Notes under the pieces: generated by a model | Seen by the model: the letters and a program-made list of their open reading frames with translations, nothing else | Told to the model about the DNA's origin: nothing | The model's database searches: none | Assembly: GCA_013416445.1 (NCBI GenBank) | Contig: JACCER010000002.1 | Location: 62,001 to 126,000, forward strand | Direction: 5' to 3' | Source: Alcaligenaceae bacterium | Lineage (GTDB): Bacteria > Pseudomonadota > Gammaproteobacteria > Burkholderiales > Burkholderiaceae_B | DNA: 64,000 nt | Position numbers and translations under genes: made by a program | Shown: positions 47,288-55,242 of the stretch, one piece after another | How positions within the stretch are numbered: position 1 is the stretch's first letter | Layout of the letters: the number at the start of each line of letters is the position of its first letter

Positions 47288-48076
47288 TCAATTTCTTAGA
47301 TGCGATTCAGGTACGTGACCCGACCATGGCTCCAGCCAATCGAATACCGGCTGGGGCCGGCCCCAGCCGGCATCAACTGCCGTCATGGCCGATGCTATTT
47401 TTTTGCCATGCACATACGAACTATTGGCGCTATTGCTCCAGGCTAGCGAAGAATTGGCTACGGTTTGCTGGACAGCCATATCGTCAGCGGCGTGACCCGC
47501 CCCGGTAAGCAAGGACGTATGCCGCTGTAACAACAGGTTCTGGCTGTCGAAATAAGCCAGGCCATCAGCAGGCAAGTTATTGTGCAGTGATGCAAGCCCA
47601 AGCCGGGGCGCGGCGCTAAGCTGTACCGCCAGCACACCGGTATCATCCAGGCGCCAGTCTTGCCGCAAGGCCTGCGCATGCAACAGCGCACCGCCCGGCT
47701 GGGCCTGTACGGCCAGCGCAGTTTGCCGATGTGTCTGCACATCGATCTCGTCAAGCGCGGAACTGAGCAAACGCTTGCCACGACGATCAGACCATTGATG
47801 CGCCGGCCCAGAAAAAAAATGCCGACGCATGTCATTTTCGATATTGGCTTCAAGATTGCGGCTTAAGGAAAATGCGGCGTAACGGCTGGCGTGGCTTGCC
47901 TGCAGCGCCATATCCTGGAAGCGGGCCAGCCACGACACACCCACCCACAATGACATCAGCGCCAGCAGAACTACCAGACCTTCGACCAGCGCCTGGCCTT
48001 GTTGAAGCAACACCTTGCTTTTCGCACGGGACCGCATTGCCAAACTGGGGAGCTGGCGACTTTTAGCGTGCATCAT
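47288..48076 (-). CDS. TadE-like minor pilin
   Basis: A 262-residue protein. Its prepilin-like N-terminus reads QQGQALVEGLVVLLALM, with the Gly/Gln cleavage point followed by Glu at +5, as needed for a class III prepilin. The hydrophobic helix after it inserts into the membrane before processing. TadE/TadF-type pseudopilins prime or tip the Flp fibre. ATG 48076 overlaps the upstream stop as ATGA, so translation is coupled. Confidence 0.8.
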   Translation of the reverse strand: MMHAKSRQLPSLAMRSRAKSKVLLQQGQALVEGLVVLLALMSLWVGVSWLARFQDMALQASHASRYAAFSLSRNLEANIENDMRRHFFSGPAHQWSDRRGKRLLSSALDEIDVQTHRQTALAVQAQPGGALLHAQALRQDWRLDDTGVLAVQLSAAPRLGLASLHNNLPADGLAYFDSQNLLLQRHTSLLTGAGHAADDMAVQQTVANSSLAWSNSANSSYVHGKKIASAMTAVDAGWGRPQPVFDWLEPWSGHVPESHLRN

Positions 48077-49401
48077 GGCTGGCCCCGTGTGTCTGTGCCA
48101 GAACCGCCGTGTGCCGCCAACCGGGCTTGCCAATAAGGGTAAAATAAATTGCTGTCCTCGAACCTGCCATCGGGGCGCGCCTGTGGCCGATCAAAAAAAG
48201 TTTCAGCGGCGCTATGCGTATTGATGGTCAAGCCCTGAGGCCCCGGGCGCCTCAGGGTCAGGCTGAAATACAAGGTCGTATCACGACGATGGCTGGCAAT
48301 ATCAAAATAAGCTGGCAAGCCGCCGCCCTGCCAGCGCTGCCTGCCTACCGCCGCTTTAGAGTTCGCCAATGGATTATCGCTGCCTGCGGCGATATCCCAA
48401 TCGGTGGCTTCTTTTACCCAACGCCAGAAATCTTGCCCTGAAAAATCATCGGGAGGGGTTTCCACATGTGGCTCGGACATGGCTTGCGATGATGCGCTGG
48501 GTATCCAGCCCCAGCCCATTGCATATTCGCGGTAATAGCAACCGATAAATTTATTAGAGCGCAAGGCATGATAGGACTGCGTATCCAGGGAGCGCCAAAG
48601 GCCGGACTCTTCAAGCTCGGTAGTGCCGCGCCGACGCAGTTGATGTCGCAATGCTGGACACCTGGCATCGACCGACCATGGATTGGATACCGTATGGTTG
48701 CGTGGGGATAAAAAACCGTACAACTGCGCAATACCCTGGAGGAAAGGCCGCAACTGCCGTCCCGAATAGGCTTGTACGTAACCTGGCCAGCTATCGTGGT
48801 CGAGAACAAGATCAAAAACAGTTGGCGACGAAACGCCCGGATAATTACGGGCCAACACGGCCTGCATGGCCGCCCACCGCACCTGCGGCAAGCCTGTTGC
48901 AACACCATCTTGCACCGTATTCAGTACGTTGCGCACGGTGGCATCGTGGGCGGCATAAGCCTGGCCCAGGTCGCCCTGCGCGGTAGCCAGGAAATCAAAG
49001 CCGGCAGCCTTGCGCGCGGCAAGATAGGCGGCGCCATGTTGCGCCCCGAACATCATGCCGATAAGATAAGCGGGTGGGTTGCCGCTAGCCAATTGGCGAG
49101 CCTCGGTGCCGCCCAGCGAAGCCCATGACCCAAGCGTTACCAAATGGGCCATTGCCACCTGATGCCCGATTTGCGCACGGTTAATATAAGCCAGCATATT
49201 CAAGGCACGCGCCTGTATCAACGCCCCACTGTAGGCCGTAGCATCCAGGGCATGCAGTTGGCGGGCTTTGGCGGCCACCACCTGCCCTAAAGCAAAGTAA
49301 CGAACGAAAACCACTATGGCCACGCCCGCCAGCAACATGCCCAGCACCAGGGCTTGCCCCTGTTGCGCACCTGCCTTGCTCGAACGAAGATCGCTAGCCA
49401 T
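48073..49401 (-). CDS. TadG-like pseudopilin with large extracytoplasmic domain
   Basis: A 442-residue protein. The N-terminus AQQGQALVLGMLLAGVAIVVFV resembles a class III prepilin leader, but with Leu rather than Glu at +5, so processing is uncertain. The following helix is amphipathic (ARQLHALDATAYSGALIQARALNMLAY), like TadG and related putative Flp-pilus proteins. The C-terminal 300 residues are unrecognised. The ATG overlaps the flp-like stop by 1 nt. Confidence 0.75.
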   Translation of the reverse strand: MASDLRSSKAGAQQGQALVLGMLLAGVAIVVFVRYFALGQVVAAKARQLHALDATAYSGALIQARALNMLAYINRAQIGHQVAMAHLVTLGSWASLGGTEARQLASGNPPAYLIGMMFGAQHGAAYLAARKAAGFDFLATAQGDLGQAYAAHDATVRNVLNTVQDGVATGLPQVRWAAMQAVLARNYPGVSSPTVFDLVLDHDSWPGYVQAYSGRQLRPFLQGIAQLYGFLSPRNHTVSNPWSVDARCPALRHQLRRRGTTELEESGLWRSLDTQSYHALRSNKFIGCYYREYAMGWGWIPSASSQAMSEPHVETPPDDFSGQDFWRWVKEATDWDIAAGSDNPLANSKAAVGRQRWQGGGLPAYFDIASHRRDTTLYFSLTLRRPGPQGLTINTHSAAETFFDRPQARPDGRFEDSNLFYPYWQARLAAHGGSGTDTRGQP

Positions 49402-49664
49402 TATTGCGCCCCGGCATTACCGGTGAAAGACTTGAGCGTTTTAGCGGCAGTTTGGGCCGCCGCAGCTTCTGCGGCGGTTTGCGCCATGCGCGATTGCTCG
49501 GAGCCGTCTTCGCCGGCAAGTTCCTTGGCCATGGCGGCAGTCTGGGAACGCACCACCTGGCCGAACAACTGATACACGGCAATGGCGGCTACGGCGACCA
49601 AGGCAACGACAATGATGTACTCGGTCATCCCTTGCCCGCACTGTGTATATTTGGATTTTTTCAC
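49401..49664 (-). CDS. Flp-like major pilin
   Basis: An 87-residue protein. It has a short leader KKSKYTQCG, then QGMTEYIIVVALVAVAAIAVYQ. Cleavage after Gly10 leaves Glu at +5 and Tyr at +6, the Glu-Tyr pair that defines Flp pilins. The mature C-terminus is Ala/Gln-rich and predicted helical. It is the first gene of the Tad operon, as expected for the major subunit. The sequence is divergent from classical Flp, so assignment relies on the leader pattern and position. Confidence 0.82.
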   Translation of the reverse strand: MKKSKYTQCGQGMTEYIIVVALVAVAAIAVYQLFGQVVRSQTAAMAKELAGEDGSEQSRMAQTAAEAAAAQTAAKTLKSFTGNAGAQ

Positions 49665-49811
49665 GCTGTTCTCCTGACTGGTATTCAGGATTGCAGTGTG
49701 GACGCGGACGCGCTTGCAAACAATTCGGAGAAGCCGAGGTGGGCGGATTGAGCCACGCTGGTAGATGAAAAATATAACGGAGAGTTATCGATTTATTTTA
49801 TGACGATGCTT

Positions 49812-49845
49812 TATCGGATTACGCGTCTGATAGCGCGAATCCGAC
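49812..49845. repeat. Dispersed palindrome family copy upstream of flp
   Basis: ATCGGATTACGCG and GCGCGAATCCGACG around TCTGATA. One of two neighbouring copies in the 245-bp gap between flp and the TauE gene. No gene is present in the rest of the gap, and it must hold the Tad operon promoter. Confidence 0.7.
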
Positions 49846-49867
49846 GACGAACTACGACATTGAATAC

Positions 49868-49900
49868 AGGTTGGATTCGCGCGAAGCACGTCATCCGACA
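49868..49900. repeat. Second, degenerate copy upstream of flp
   Basis: GGTTGGATTCGCGCG and CGTCATCCGACA. It lies 22 bp from the previous copy and just after the TauE stop. Confidence 0.6.
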
Positions 49901-49909
49901 TTCTTTCAT

Positions 49910-50671
49910 CTACCCCAGGATCAAATAAACACCCAAAGCCGCCAAACTGCTGAACAAGCAGCGGCGAAAGACTTGAGGAGACAGTGACTGGCGCAGCAAT
50001 TGGCCGATATACATGCCTGCCAATGCAGGAATCAGCATGACAACTGACGCACCCGCCGCATGAAAGGAATAACTATCGTTCAGCCACAGCCCCGCCGCCA
50101 AGGCCAGCGTGGAAACCGTAAACGACACGCCCATGGCCTGTATCAAGCCATCGCGCCCCAGCCCCAGAGCTTGTAAGTAAGGCACGGCCGGTACAACAAA
50201 CACGCCTGTTCCCGCCGTGACCAAACCCGTTAACGCACCCACCAATGGCCCCAGCCACTTTTCCGTGCCTACCGGCACAGTCAGCGGCCTGCCGAACAGC
50301 CCCCAGGCGGAATAGACGATTAGCGTCGCTCCCAACGCTATCGATGCCCATGCCCCGGCGGGCGCACCGAGCGCCAAGGCCCCCGCCAAGGTCCCCAGCG
50401 CCACACCCAATTGCATGCCGCCTATTCTGCGCAATAAGGGCATCAGCAAGGCCAGCGGCCGTGTCTGCCACAAGTTAGTCACCAGTGAGGGAATAATCAG
50501 CAACGCGGCGGCGTGTGCCGGCGCCATGAATAACGCCAGCAAAGCCATGGAAATAGTCGGCAAGCCCAGGCCCACCACACCTTTGACAGCACCAGCCAGC
50601 ACAAACACACCAACCACTAGTACAAGCAAGTCCGGCGTCATGCCGGCTAGCGCTTCGGTAAACGTCATCAT
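49910..50671 (-). CDS. TauE/SafE family (DUF81) anion permease
   Basis: A 253-residue protein with about eight hydrophobic segments and the two-half family pattern (KGVVGLGLPTISMALLALF and LGRDGLIQAMGVSFTVSTLALA). Members export sulfite, sulfoacetate or similar organosulfur anions, so the substrate here cannot be fixed. It stands alone. Confidence 0.88.
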   Translation of the reverse strand: MMTFTEALAGMTPDLLVLVVGVFVLAGAVKGVVGLGLPTISMALLALFMAPAHAAALLIIPSLVTNLWQTRPLALLMPLLRRIGGMQLGVALGTLAGALALGAPAGAWASIALGATLIVYSAWGLFGRPLTVPVGTEKWLGPLVGALTGLVTAGTGVFVVPAVPYLQALGLGRDGLIQAMGVSFTVSTLALAAGLWLNDSYSFHAAGASVVMLIPALAGMYIGQLLRQSLSPQVFRRCLFSSLAALGVYLILG

Positions 50672-50857
50672 TGCGGGCGCCTGACGGGTTTCCAGCCCAT
50701 TGCAGCTATCAGATAAGTATGAAATATCATGCCCAGCCTCTTAGAAACTTAAATTTGCAACCATTCTGCCTTGAATCCGCGGCCGTGGAAATCAGAATTT
50801 TGCCCATCCAGCCTCAGTCAGCCCTTAATACGCATGGCGCTGACTTTAGGTTTTTAT

Positions 50858-50896
50858 AGATCAGATTACGCGCCCAATGGCGCTAATCCAACCTAC
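50858..50896. repeat. Dispersed palindrome family, degenerate copy
   Basis: AGATCAGATTACGCGC and GGCGCTAATCCAACCTA form imperfect arms. It lies in the 242-bp gap between the TauE start and the phnP remnant, which shows no other feature. Confidence 0.6.
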
Positions 50897-50913
50897 TATC
50901 TTCGATCTCGTGC

Positions 50914-51174
50914 TTAAGTAAGTACCATTCCATCAAACCCCACCAGTACGTTATCCGGCAATTCATTCTCATGCTCCATCAGCCAGGTATCAAAATCATG
51001 ACCAATATGCGTCATAACGGTTCTCTTTACCGATAGCGATGTCACCACACCCAGTGCGCGGGCCAGGTCATTATGGTTGCGCGGCGTTTGCGCCAATGGC
51101 GGATACGAACAGTCCAAAACCAGCAAAACCGGCACCTGCGCAGCGTTGCCCGTGCCTAATAAACGTAATTGCAT
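50914..51174 (-). pseudogene. phnP: phnP remnant with in-frame internal deletion
   Basis: The first 16 residues, MQLRLLGTGNAAQVPV, match the start of PhnP, the metallo-beta-lactamase-fold phosphodiesterase of the C-P lyase pathway. The next residues jump straight to the C-terminal third (LVLDCSYPPLAQTPRNH, TVMTHIGHDFDTWLMEHE, VGFDGMVL). About 150 residues that would carry the HxHxDH metal site are missing, yet the frame is intact, so the product would be inactive. It is the last piece of a decayed phosphonate operon. PhnP homology is from memory of the E. coli sequence. Confidence 0.85.
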
Positions 51175-51398
51175 ACTAGACAAGAATAGTCATGAGGAGG
51201 AATGCGGCCCATCGCATCGCGCGCCAGCGCCTGCCCCAATGTTAGATGAACATACAAAGCCTGAATCACAAGCTCAACATTGCCTGAGTTATCTATCACC
51301 TGCACTGGCCTGCCATTGACAGGCGCATCCAGCTCCGCAAATTGCGCATTACGCTCCATGCGCATCTGGATTTGCCCGGCGCTTTCCCGGCCTCGGCA
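51156..51398 (-). pseudogene. phnN: phnN 3' remnant (ribose 1,5-bisphosphokinase)
   Basis: Reading the frame through 51365, the sequence [25 protein letters not shown], then [17 protein letters not shown] matches the C-terminal part of PhnN. The N-terminal kinase half with its P-loop is missing, joined at about 51386-51398 to phnC in a different frame. The end overlaps the phnP start. Confidence 0.75.
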
Positions 51399-51652
51399 CG
51401 CAAGCGGCGTACTTGCGGGTTAAGCTTGCCATCCGCCTGCAGCGGGCGGCCCAAAACTTCTATTTCGCTTGCTCCTTTGCCGTCACTGCAAGCCAGACCG
51501 GACAAATGGCGCAACAGCGTCGACTTGCCTGACCCGGAAGCGCCTATCAGCGCCACCATTTCGCCTGGCCGAACAGCCAGCCCCAAATCGAACAACACCT
51601 GTTTGCCACCAAAACTTTTATTCAAGCCACTAACCCGGATCACTGAGTCCAT
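51391..51652 (-). pseudogene. phnC: phnC 5' remnant (phosphonate ABC transporter ATPase)
   Basis: Begins [18 protein letters not shown] with Walker [10 protein letters not shown] and continues to [11 protein letters not shown], which matches the first 85 or so residues of PhnC. It then loses the rest of the ATPase, including the signature and Walker B. The downstream codons are out-of-frame phnN. Roughly two-thirds of phnC and everything between phnC and phnN in the original operon have been deleted. Confidence 0.85.
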
Positions 51653-51741
51653 TCCTGTATCCCCAAAAAAGCCAGACGACACAAACCGTCTTCGATGTCC
51701 AGCATCTTAAAGACGACATATGACGTGGGGATTACGCTGGA

Positions 51742-51759
51742 ATGACAGTTTTATGACAC
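51742..51759 (-). promoter_or_regulatory. Pho box upstream of the phn remnants
   Basis: The minus strand reads GTGTCAT-AAAA-CTGTCAT. This is the 7-4-7 PhoB binding site (CTGTCAT-N4-CTGTCAT) with one mismatch. It lies 89 bp upstream of the phnC start, the right distance for a Pho promoter. Confidence 0.75.
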
Positions 51760-51859
51760 AGGCCCTGTCCTATTCGCGCCACAGATATAATCTTGCGACA
51801 AGGCAAAAGCCAGCAAGTAAGCTGGCCCGCTACATAAATAACTTAAAGGACTACTAAAG

Positions 51860-52570
51860 ATGCAACCCTTAGCGTTTGATCACTTGGTTTTGATGTTGAG
51901 GGATCGCCTGACAGAGCTGGCCCCCCGCTTTGAACAAGACGGATACACCCTCACCGACCTGGCTATTCATAACCTGGGCTCGATCAACCGCCTGATCACC
52001 CTGGACAGCACTTATATCGAACTGCTGGGCTGGCCAGAAAACAAGCCGCCGGCACGCAAGGAAATTGCCGATGTACCGCAAGGCCTCGATGCCCTGGTGT
52101 TTCGTACCGAAAATGCTCAGCAAACTTTCGACTATCTAAAAAGTCGGCAGTTTGCCGTCAATCCGGTTCAAAGGCTGGAGCGTCCGCTGGAACTGAATGG
52201 CGCAACGCATATGGCGCGTTTCGACACCGTCAGGTTTTCAGTACAACCCATAGCAGGGCTAAGAATATACTTCTGCCAGCATCTGACGCCCGAGCATGTA
52301 TGGATGGAACGGTTTATGCGGCATGACAACGGCGCAAAAAGCCTTACTGAGATTGTCATCGATGCCCATCAACCCGAATCGGTTGCGCAAACCCTTGCCA
52401 CCCTAACCATGGCCAGCGCCGATAAAAACAACAATGACTATACAGTTACATTACCCAACCTGAGTCTCAGGATTCGCCACAATGCGGTAACGCCTGAAGC
52501 AAAAGTCACTGGCGCCTTGCTGGCCGATAACAAGGGTGTTGTCCAAAGATTTGATACGCGGCTGAGCTGA
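51860..52570 (+). CDS. VOC superfamily, glyoxalase-like domain protein
   Basis: A 236-residue protein with two paired VOC modules (about residues 5-120 and 125-230). The N-terminus FDHLVLMLRDRL is typical of the Glyoxalase_3 group, whose members are mostly of unknown activity. Metal ligands are not obvious beyond His8 and Glu54. It starts 8 bp after AAAGGA. It stands between the phn remnants and the GntR cluster and has no clear partner. Confidence 0.8.
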   Translation: MQPLAFDHLVLMLRDRLTELAPRFEQDGYTLTDLAIHNLGSINRLITLDSTYIELLGWPENKPPARKEIADVPQGLDALVFRTENAQQTFDYLKSRQFAVNPVQRLERPLELNGATHMARFDTVRFSVQPIAGLRIYFCQHLTPEHVWMERFMRHDNGAKSLTEIVIDAHQPESVAQTLATLTMASADKNNNDYTVTLPNLSLRIRHNAVTPEAKVTGALLADNKGVVQRFDTRLS

Positions 52571-52597
52571 ATGGCGCTTGTATTACGGGATATGGAA

Positions 52598-53275
52598 TTA
52601 CAGAAAAATCCTGGCCAATCCCTTGGTTACCGCATCAACGATCTGATCCTGGCGACGCGAAATATGTGCGGTAATCAATTTTTCGGCTGCCGCGTAATCG
52701 CGTTCCTGCATGGCATCCAGCAAGATGCTGTGTTGCCTCTGTGTTGCGTCACGGCCCACCGTGTCCATGGAAATCCAGCGTATGAAACGGATGCGCTGGT
52801 GTATCCATTCCATTAGTTTCACCAGTTCGATATTGCCGCTCATTTCGGCAATTTTCAGGTGAAAGCCTTCGTCCAGTTCGACCAGTTCCTTGACCGGTGC
52901 CGACTGCTCTGCAGCGTGACTGCGCTCGCAGTAATGCCGCAGTTCTTGGATTTGCTCGTCGGTGGCGCGCTCTATCGCGTAGCGACAGCATTCTTTCTCG
53001 AGGGCCAGGCGTGCCTCGTAGAGATTCTTCATTTCCTGCACATTCAGATTCTTGCGTACATACCCGCGACCGGTATCGTCCAGAAAACCTTCATGCGCCA
53101 ACGCCATCAGCGCTTCACGGATGGGAGTGCGGCTGACCCCCAGCCGCTTGGCCAAATCAGCCTCGTTCAGCTTTTCGCCCGGCTTCAGCTGATAGGAAAT
53201 GGCCATGGTGCGCAACTGCTGCAACACTTGGTCTCCGCGCTGCCCTCGCGCTAAAGAAATGACTTTGACGTCCAT
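52598..53275 (-). CDS. GntR family transcriptional regulator, FadR-type FCD subgroup
   Basis: A 225-residue protein from ATG 53275, which has AAGGGA at good spacing. A longer frame upstream was rejected. An N-terminal winged helix-turn-helix (LNEADLAKRLGVSRTPIREALMAL) is followed by an all-helical FCD domain with a metal/ligand site of Asp/His in DEGFHLKIAEMSGN, His in QRQHSILL and His in ITAHISRRQ. It is divergent from the TPP enzyme and Bug receptor and very likely controls them and itself through the palindrome at 53344-53375. Confidence 0.9.
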   Translation of the reverse strand: MDVKVISLARGQRGDQVLQQLRTMAISYQLKPGEKLNEADLAKRLGVSRTPIREALMALAHEGFLDDTGRGYVRKNLNVQEMKNLYEARLALEKECCRYAIERATDEQIQELRHYCERSHAAEQSAPVKELVELDEGFHLKIAEMSGNIELVKLMEWIHQRIRFIRWISMDTVGRDATQRQHSILLDAMQERDYAAAEKLITAHISRRQDQIVDAVTKGLARIFL

Positions 53276-53343
53276 TATTCCCTTGCCTTTTGACAAATCC
53301 ACTACAAAATCCAATCCAATGATGGAAAACACGTATTCAACAC

Positions 53344-53375
53344 AGTATTTAACTATGTATACTAACTTGAATACT
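53344..53375. promoter_or_regulatory. Candidate GntR operator between divergent genes
   Basis: AGTATT (53344-53349) and AATACT (53370-53375) are centred exactly on GTATAC (53357-53362). The full 16+16 dyad matches at 12 of 16 pairs. It lies between the regulator and the TPP enzyme gene, 64 bp upstream of the latter. Confidence 0.55.
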
Positions 53376-53439
53376 TAAATTCGTTTTATATATCAAACGC
53401 GGACTTTATCTGCATCCGCCCAACCAAAAAGGATTTTTG

Positions 53440-55137
53440 ATGTCAAGCAAATTAAACGGCGCGGACGCAGTCGTTCGTATGCTACAGCTGAATGGCGTAA
53501 AACATATATTTGGCCTTTGTGGGGACACCAGCCTTCCTTTCTACGACGCCTTGGCCCGTTTGGACCACGGCATGGAACATATTTTAAGCCGTGACGAGCG
53601 CAGCGCCGGATATATGGCAGATGCCTACGCTCGCGTCACCGGCAAGGTAGGCGTATGCGAAGGCCCTAGCGGCGGCGGCGCAACCTATTTGCTACCGGCA
53701 CTGGTCGAAGCCAATGAATCATCAGTTGCCGTGCTGGGCATCACCACTGACGTATCCGTGGTATCGCGCGGGAAGTTTCCGCTTACCGAACTGGACCAGG
53801 AAGCCATGTACCGTCCACTGACAAAGTGGAATACAACCATCGATCTTGCCAGCCAGATTCCAGGTGCATTCCGCGGCGCATTCCGCGCCATGACAACAGG
53901 GAAACCCGGCTCCGCCCATATTTGCCTGCCCTACGACATCCAGAAGCACGAGGTTGATCCGACCGATATATGGGCACAAAAGGAACACGGCACTTTCCCC
54001 GCATTCCGCTCTTGTGCTGACCAGAACGATATAGAAAAAGCAGCTGAAAAACTGGTTGCTGCGCATTCACCTGTCATTATTTGCGGTGGCGGTGTGGTGC
54101 TTTCCTCGGCATGCAGCCAGCTTGAAGCCTTGGCGGTCATGTTGAATGCACCAGTCTGCACCACGGTCAGCGGCAAAGGCAGCCTGGCCGACAACCACCC
54201 CCTGAACGCTGGTGTGGTGGGTTCCAACGGCGGCATACTCTCAACTCGCGAAGTGGTAAAAAACGCAGATCTCGTGCTGTTTATTGGATGCCGCGCAGGT
54301 TCTACCACTACCGAACACTGGAAATACCCCGGCAACAATATCCCCATCATTCATCTCGATTCGGATCCTTTTGTCATCGGCGCCAATTACCAGACCAAAG
54401 TCGGCCTGGTCGGTGACGCCCAGCTCAGCCTGACGGCCCTCAATAATGCCGTGCAATCGCGTATTGCCCACCGTCCCACCGACTGCGCCGACGGCTACGC
54501 CATTGTCAAAAAGGCCAGAACCGAAAAGCAGGCTTTCTTTGCTTCCCTGGCCGCATCGCTCGACACCCCCATCAAACCCGAACGCGTTGTCGATGCGCTA
54601 AACCGCATGTTGCCCCCAGAAGCCATCGTGGTTGCCGATCCTGGCACCCCCTGCCCTTATTTTTCCGCCTACTTTAACGCGCCCCAATCCGGCCGGCATT
54701 TCATCACCAACCGTGCGCACGGTGCACTGGGCTTCGCCATGGCTGCGGGTATCGGGGCATCGATCGGGCGTCCCAATGCCACCGTCGTCTCCGTCATGGG
54801 CGATGGCAGCTTCGGCTTTACTTGCGGCGAACTGGAAACCATAGGCAGGCGCAACATTCCTCTGAAAATGATCGTGTTCTCGAATTCGGTTTTTGGATGG
54901 ATCAAGGCCAGCCAGAAATCAGGCTATTCTGAACGGTACTTTTCAGTCGACTTCAATCGCACCAATCACGCCAAAGTCGCCGAAGCCTTCGGAATCAAGG
55001 CCTTTCGTGTTGAAGACCCAGCCAAACTGGACGACACAATAAAGGCTGCACTCGCTTTCGACGGCCCTGTATTGATCGATATAATCTCTCAAGAACTTCA
55101 AGACACGGCAGCACCCGTCAGCCAATGGATGGGCTAA
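53440..55137 (+). CDS. Thiamine-diphosphate-dependent enzyme (acetolactate synthase superfamily)
   Basis: A 565-residue protein with the three-domain fold. The catalytic Glu is in LSRDERSAGYMADAYAR, the central domain has PVIICGGGV, and the ThDP/Mg motif is GDGSFGFTCGELETIGRRNIPLK with a later Asn. It resembles acetolactate-synthase-like and benzoylformate/oxalyl-type decarboxylases, but the exact reaction is not identifiable. It forms a catabolic unit with the Bug receptor 105 bp downstream, under the GntR regulator. ATG 53440 was taken as the start because AAGGA lies at a good distance; a TTG one codon earlier is also possible. Confidence 0.9.
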   Translation: MSSKLNGADAVVRMLQLNGVKHIFGLCGDTSLPFYDALARLDHGMEHILSRDERSAGYMADAYARVTGKVGVCEGPSGGGATYLLPALVEANESSVAVLGITTDVSVVSRGKFPLTELDQEAMYRPLTKWNTTIDLASQIPGAFRGAFRAMTTGKPGSAHICLPYDIQKHEVDPTDIWAQKEHGTFPAFRSCADQNDIEKAAEKLVAAHSPVIICGGGVVLSSACSQLEALAVMLNAPVCTTVSGKGSLADNHPLNAGVVGSNGGILSTREVVKNADLVLFIGCRAGSTTTEHWKYPGNNIPIIHLDSDPFVIGANYQTKVGLVGDAQLSLTALNNAVQSRIAHRPTDCADGYAIVKKARTEKQAFFASLAASLDTPIKPERVVDALNRMLPPEAIVVADPGTPCPYFSAYFNAPQSGRHFITNRAHGALGFAMAAGIGASIGRPNATVVSVMGDGSFGFTCGELETIGRRNIPLKMIVFSNSVFGWIKASQKSGYSERYFSVDFNRTNHAKVAEAFGIKAFRVEDPAKLDDTIKAALAFDGPVLIDIISQELQDTAAPVSQWMG

Positions 55138-55242
55138 ACCCAACAGGCCATGCCGTTTTCGTACAAACCTGAAACGCATGGCCATATATCAATAGTTTGG
55201 CTTTCAAGCCAGCAAGCAAACACTACAACAAAGGGACAACCA

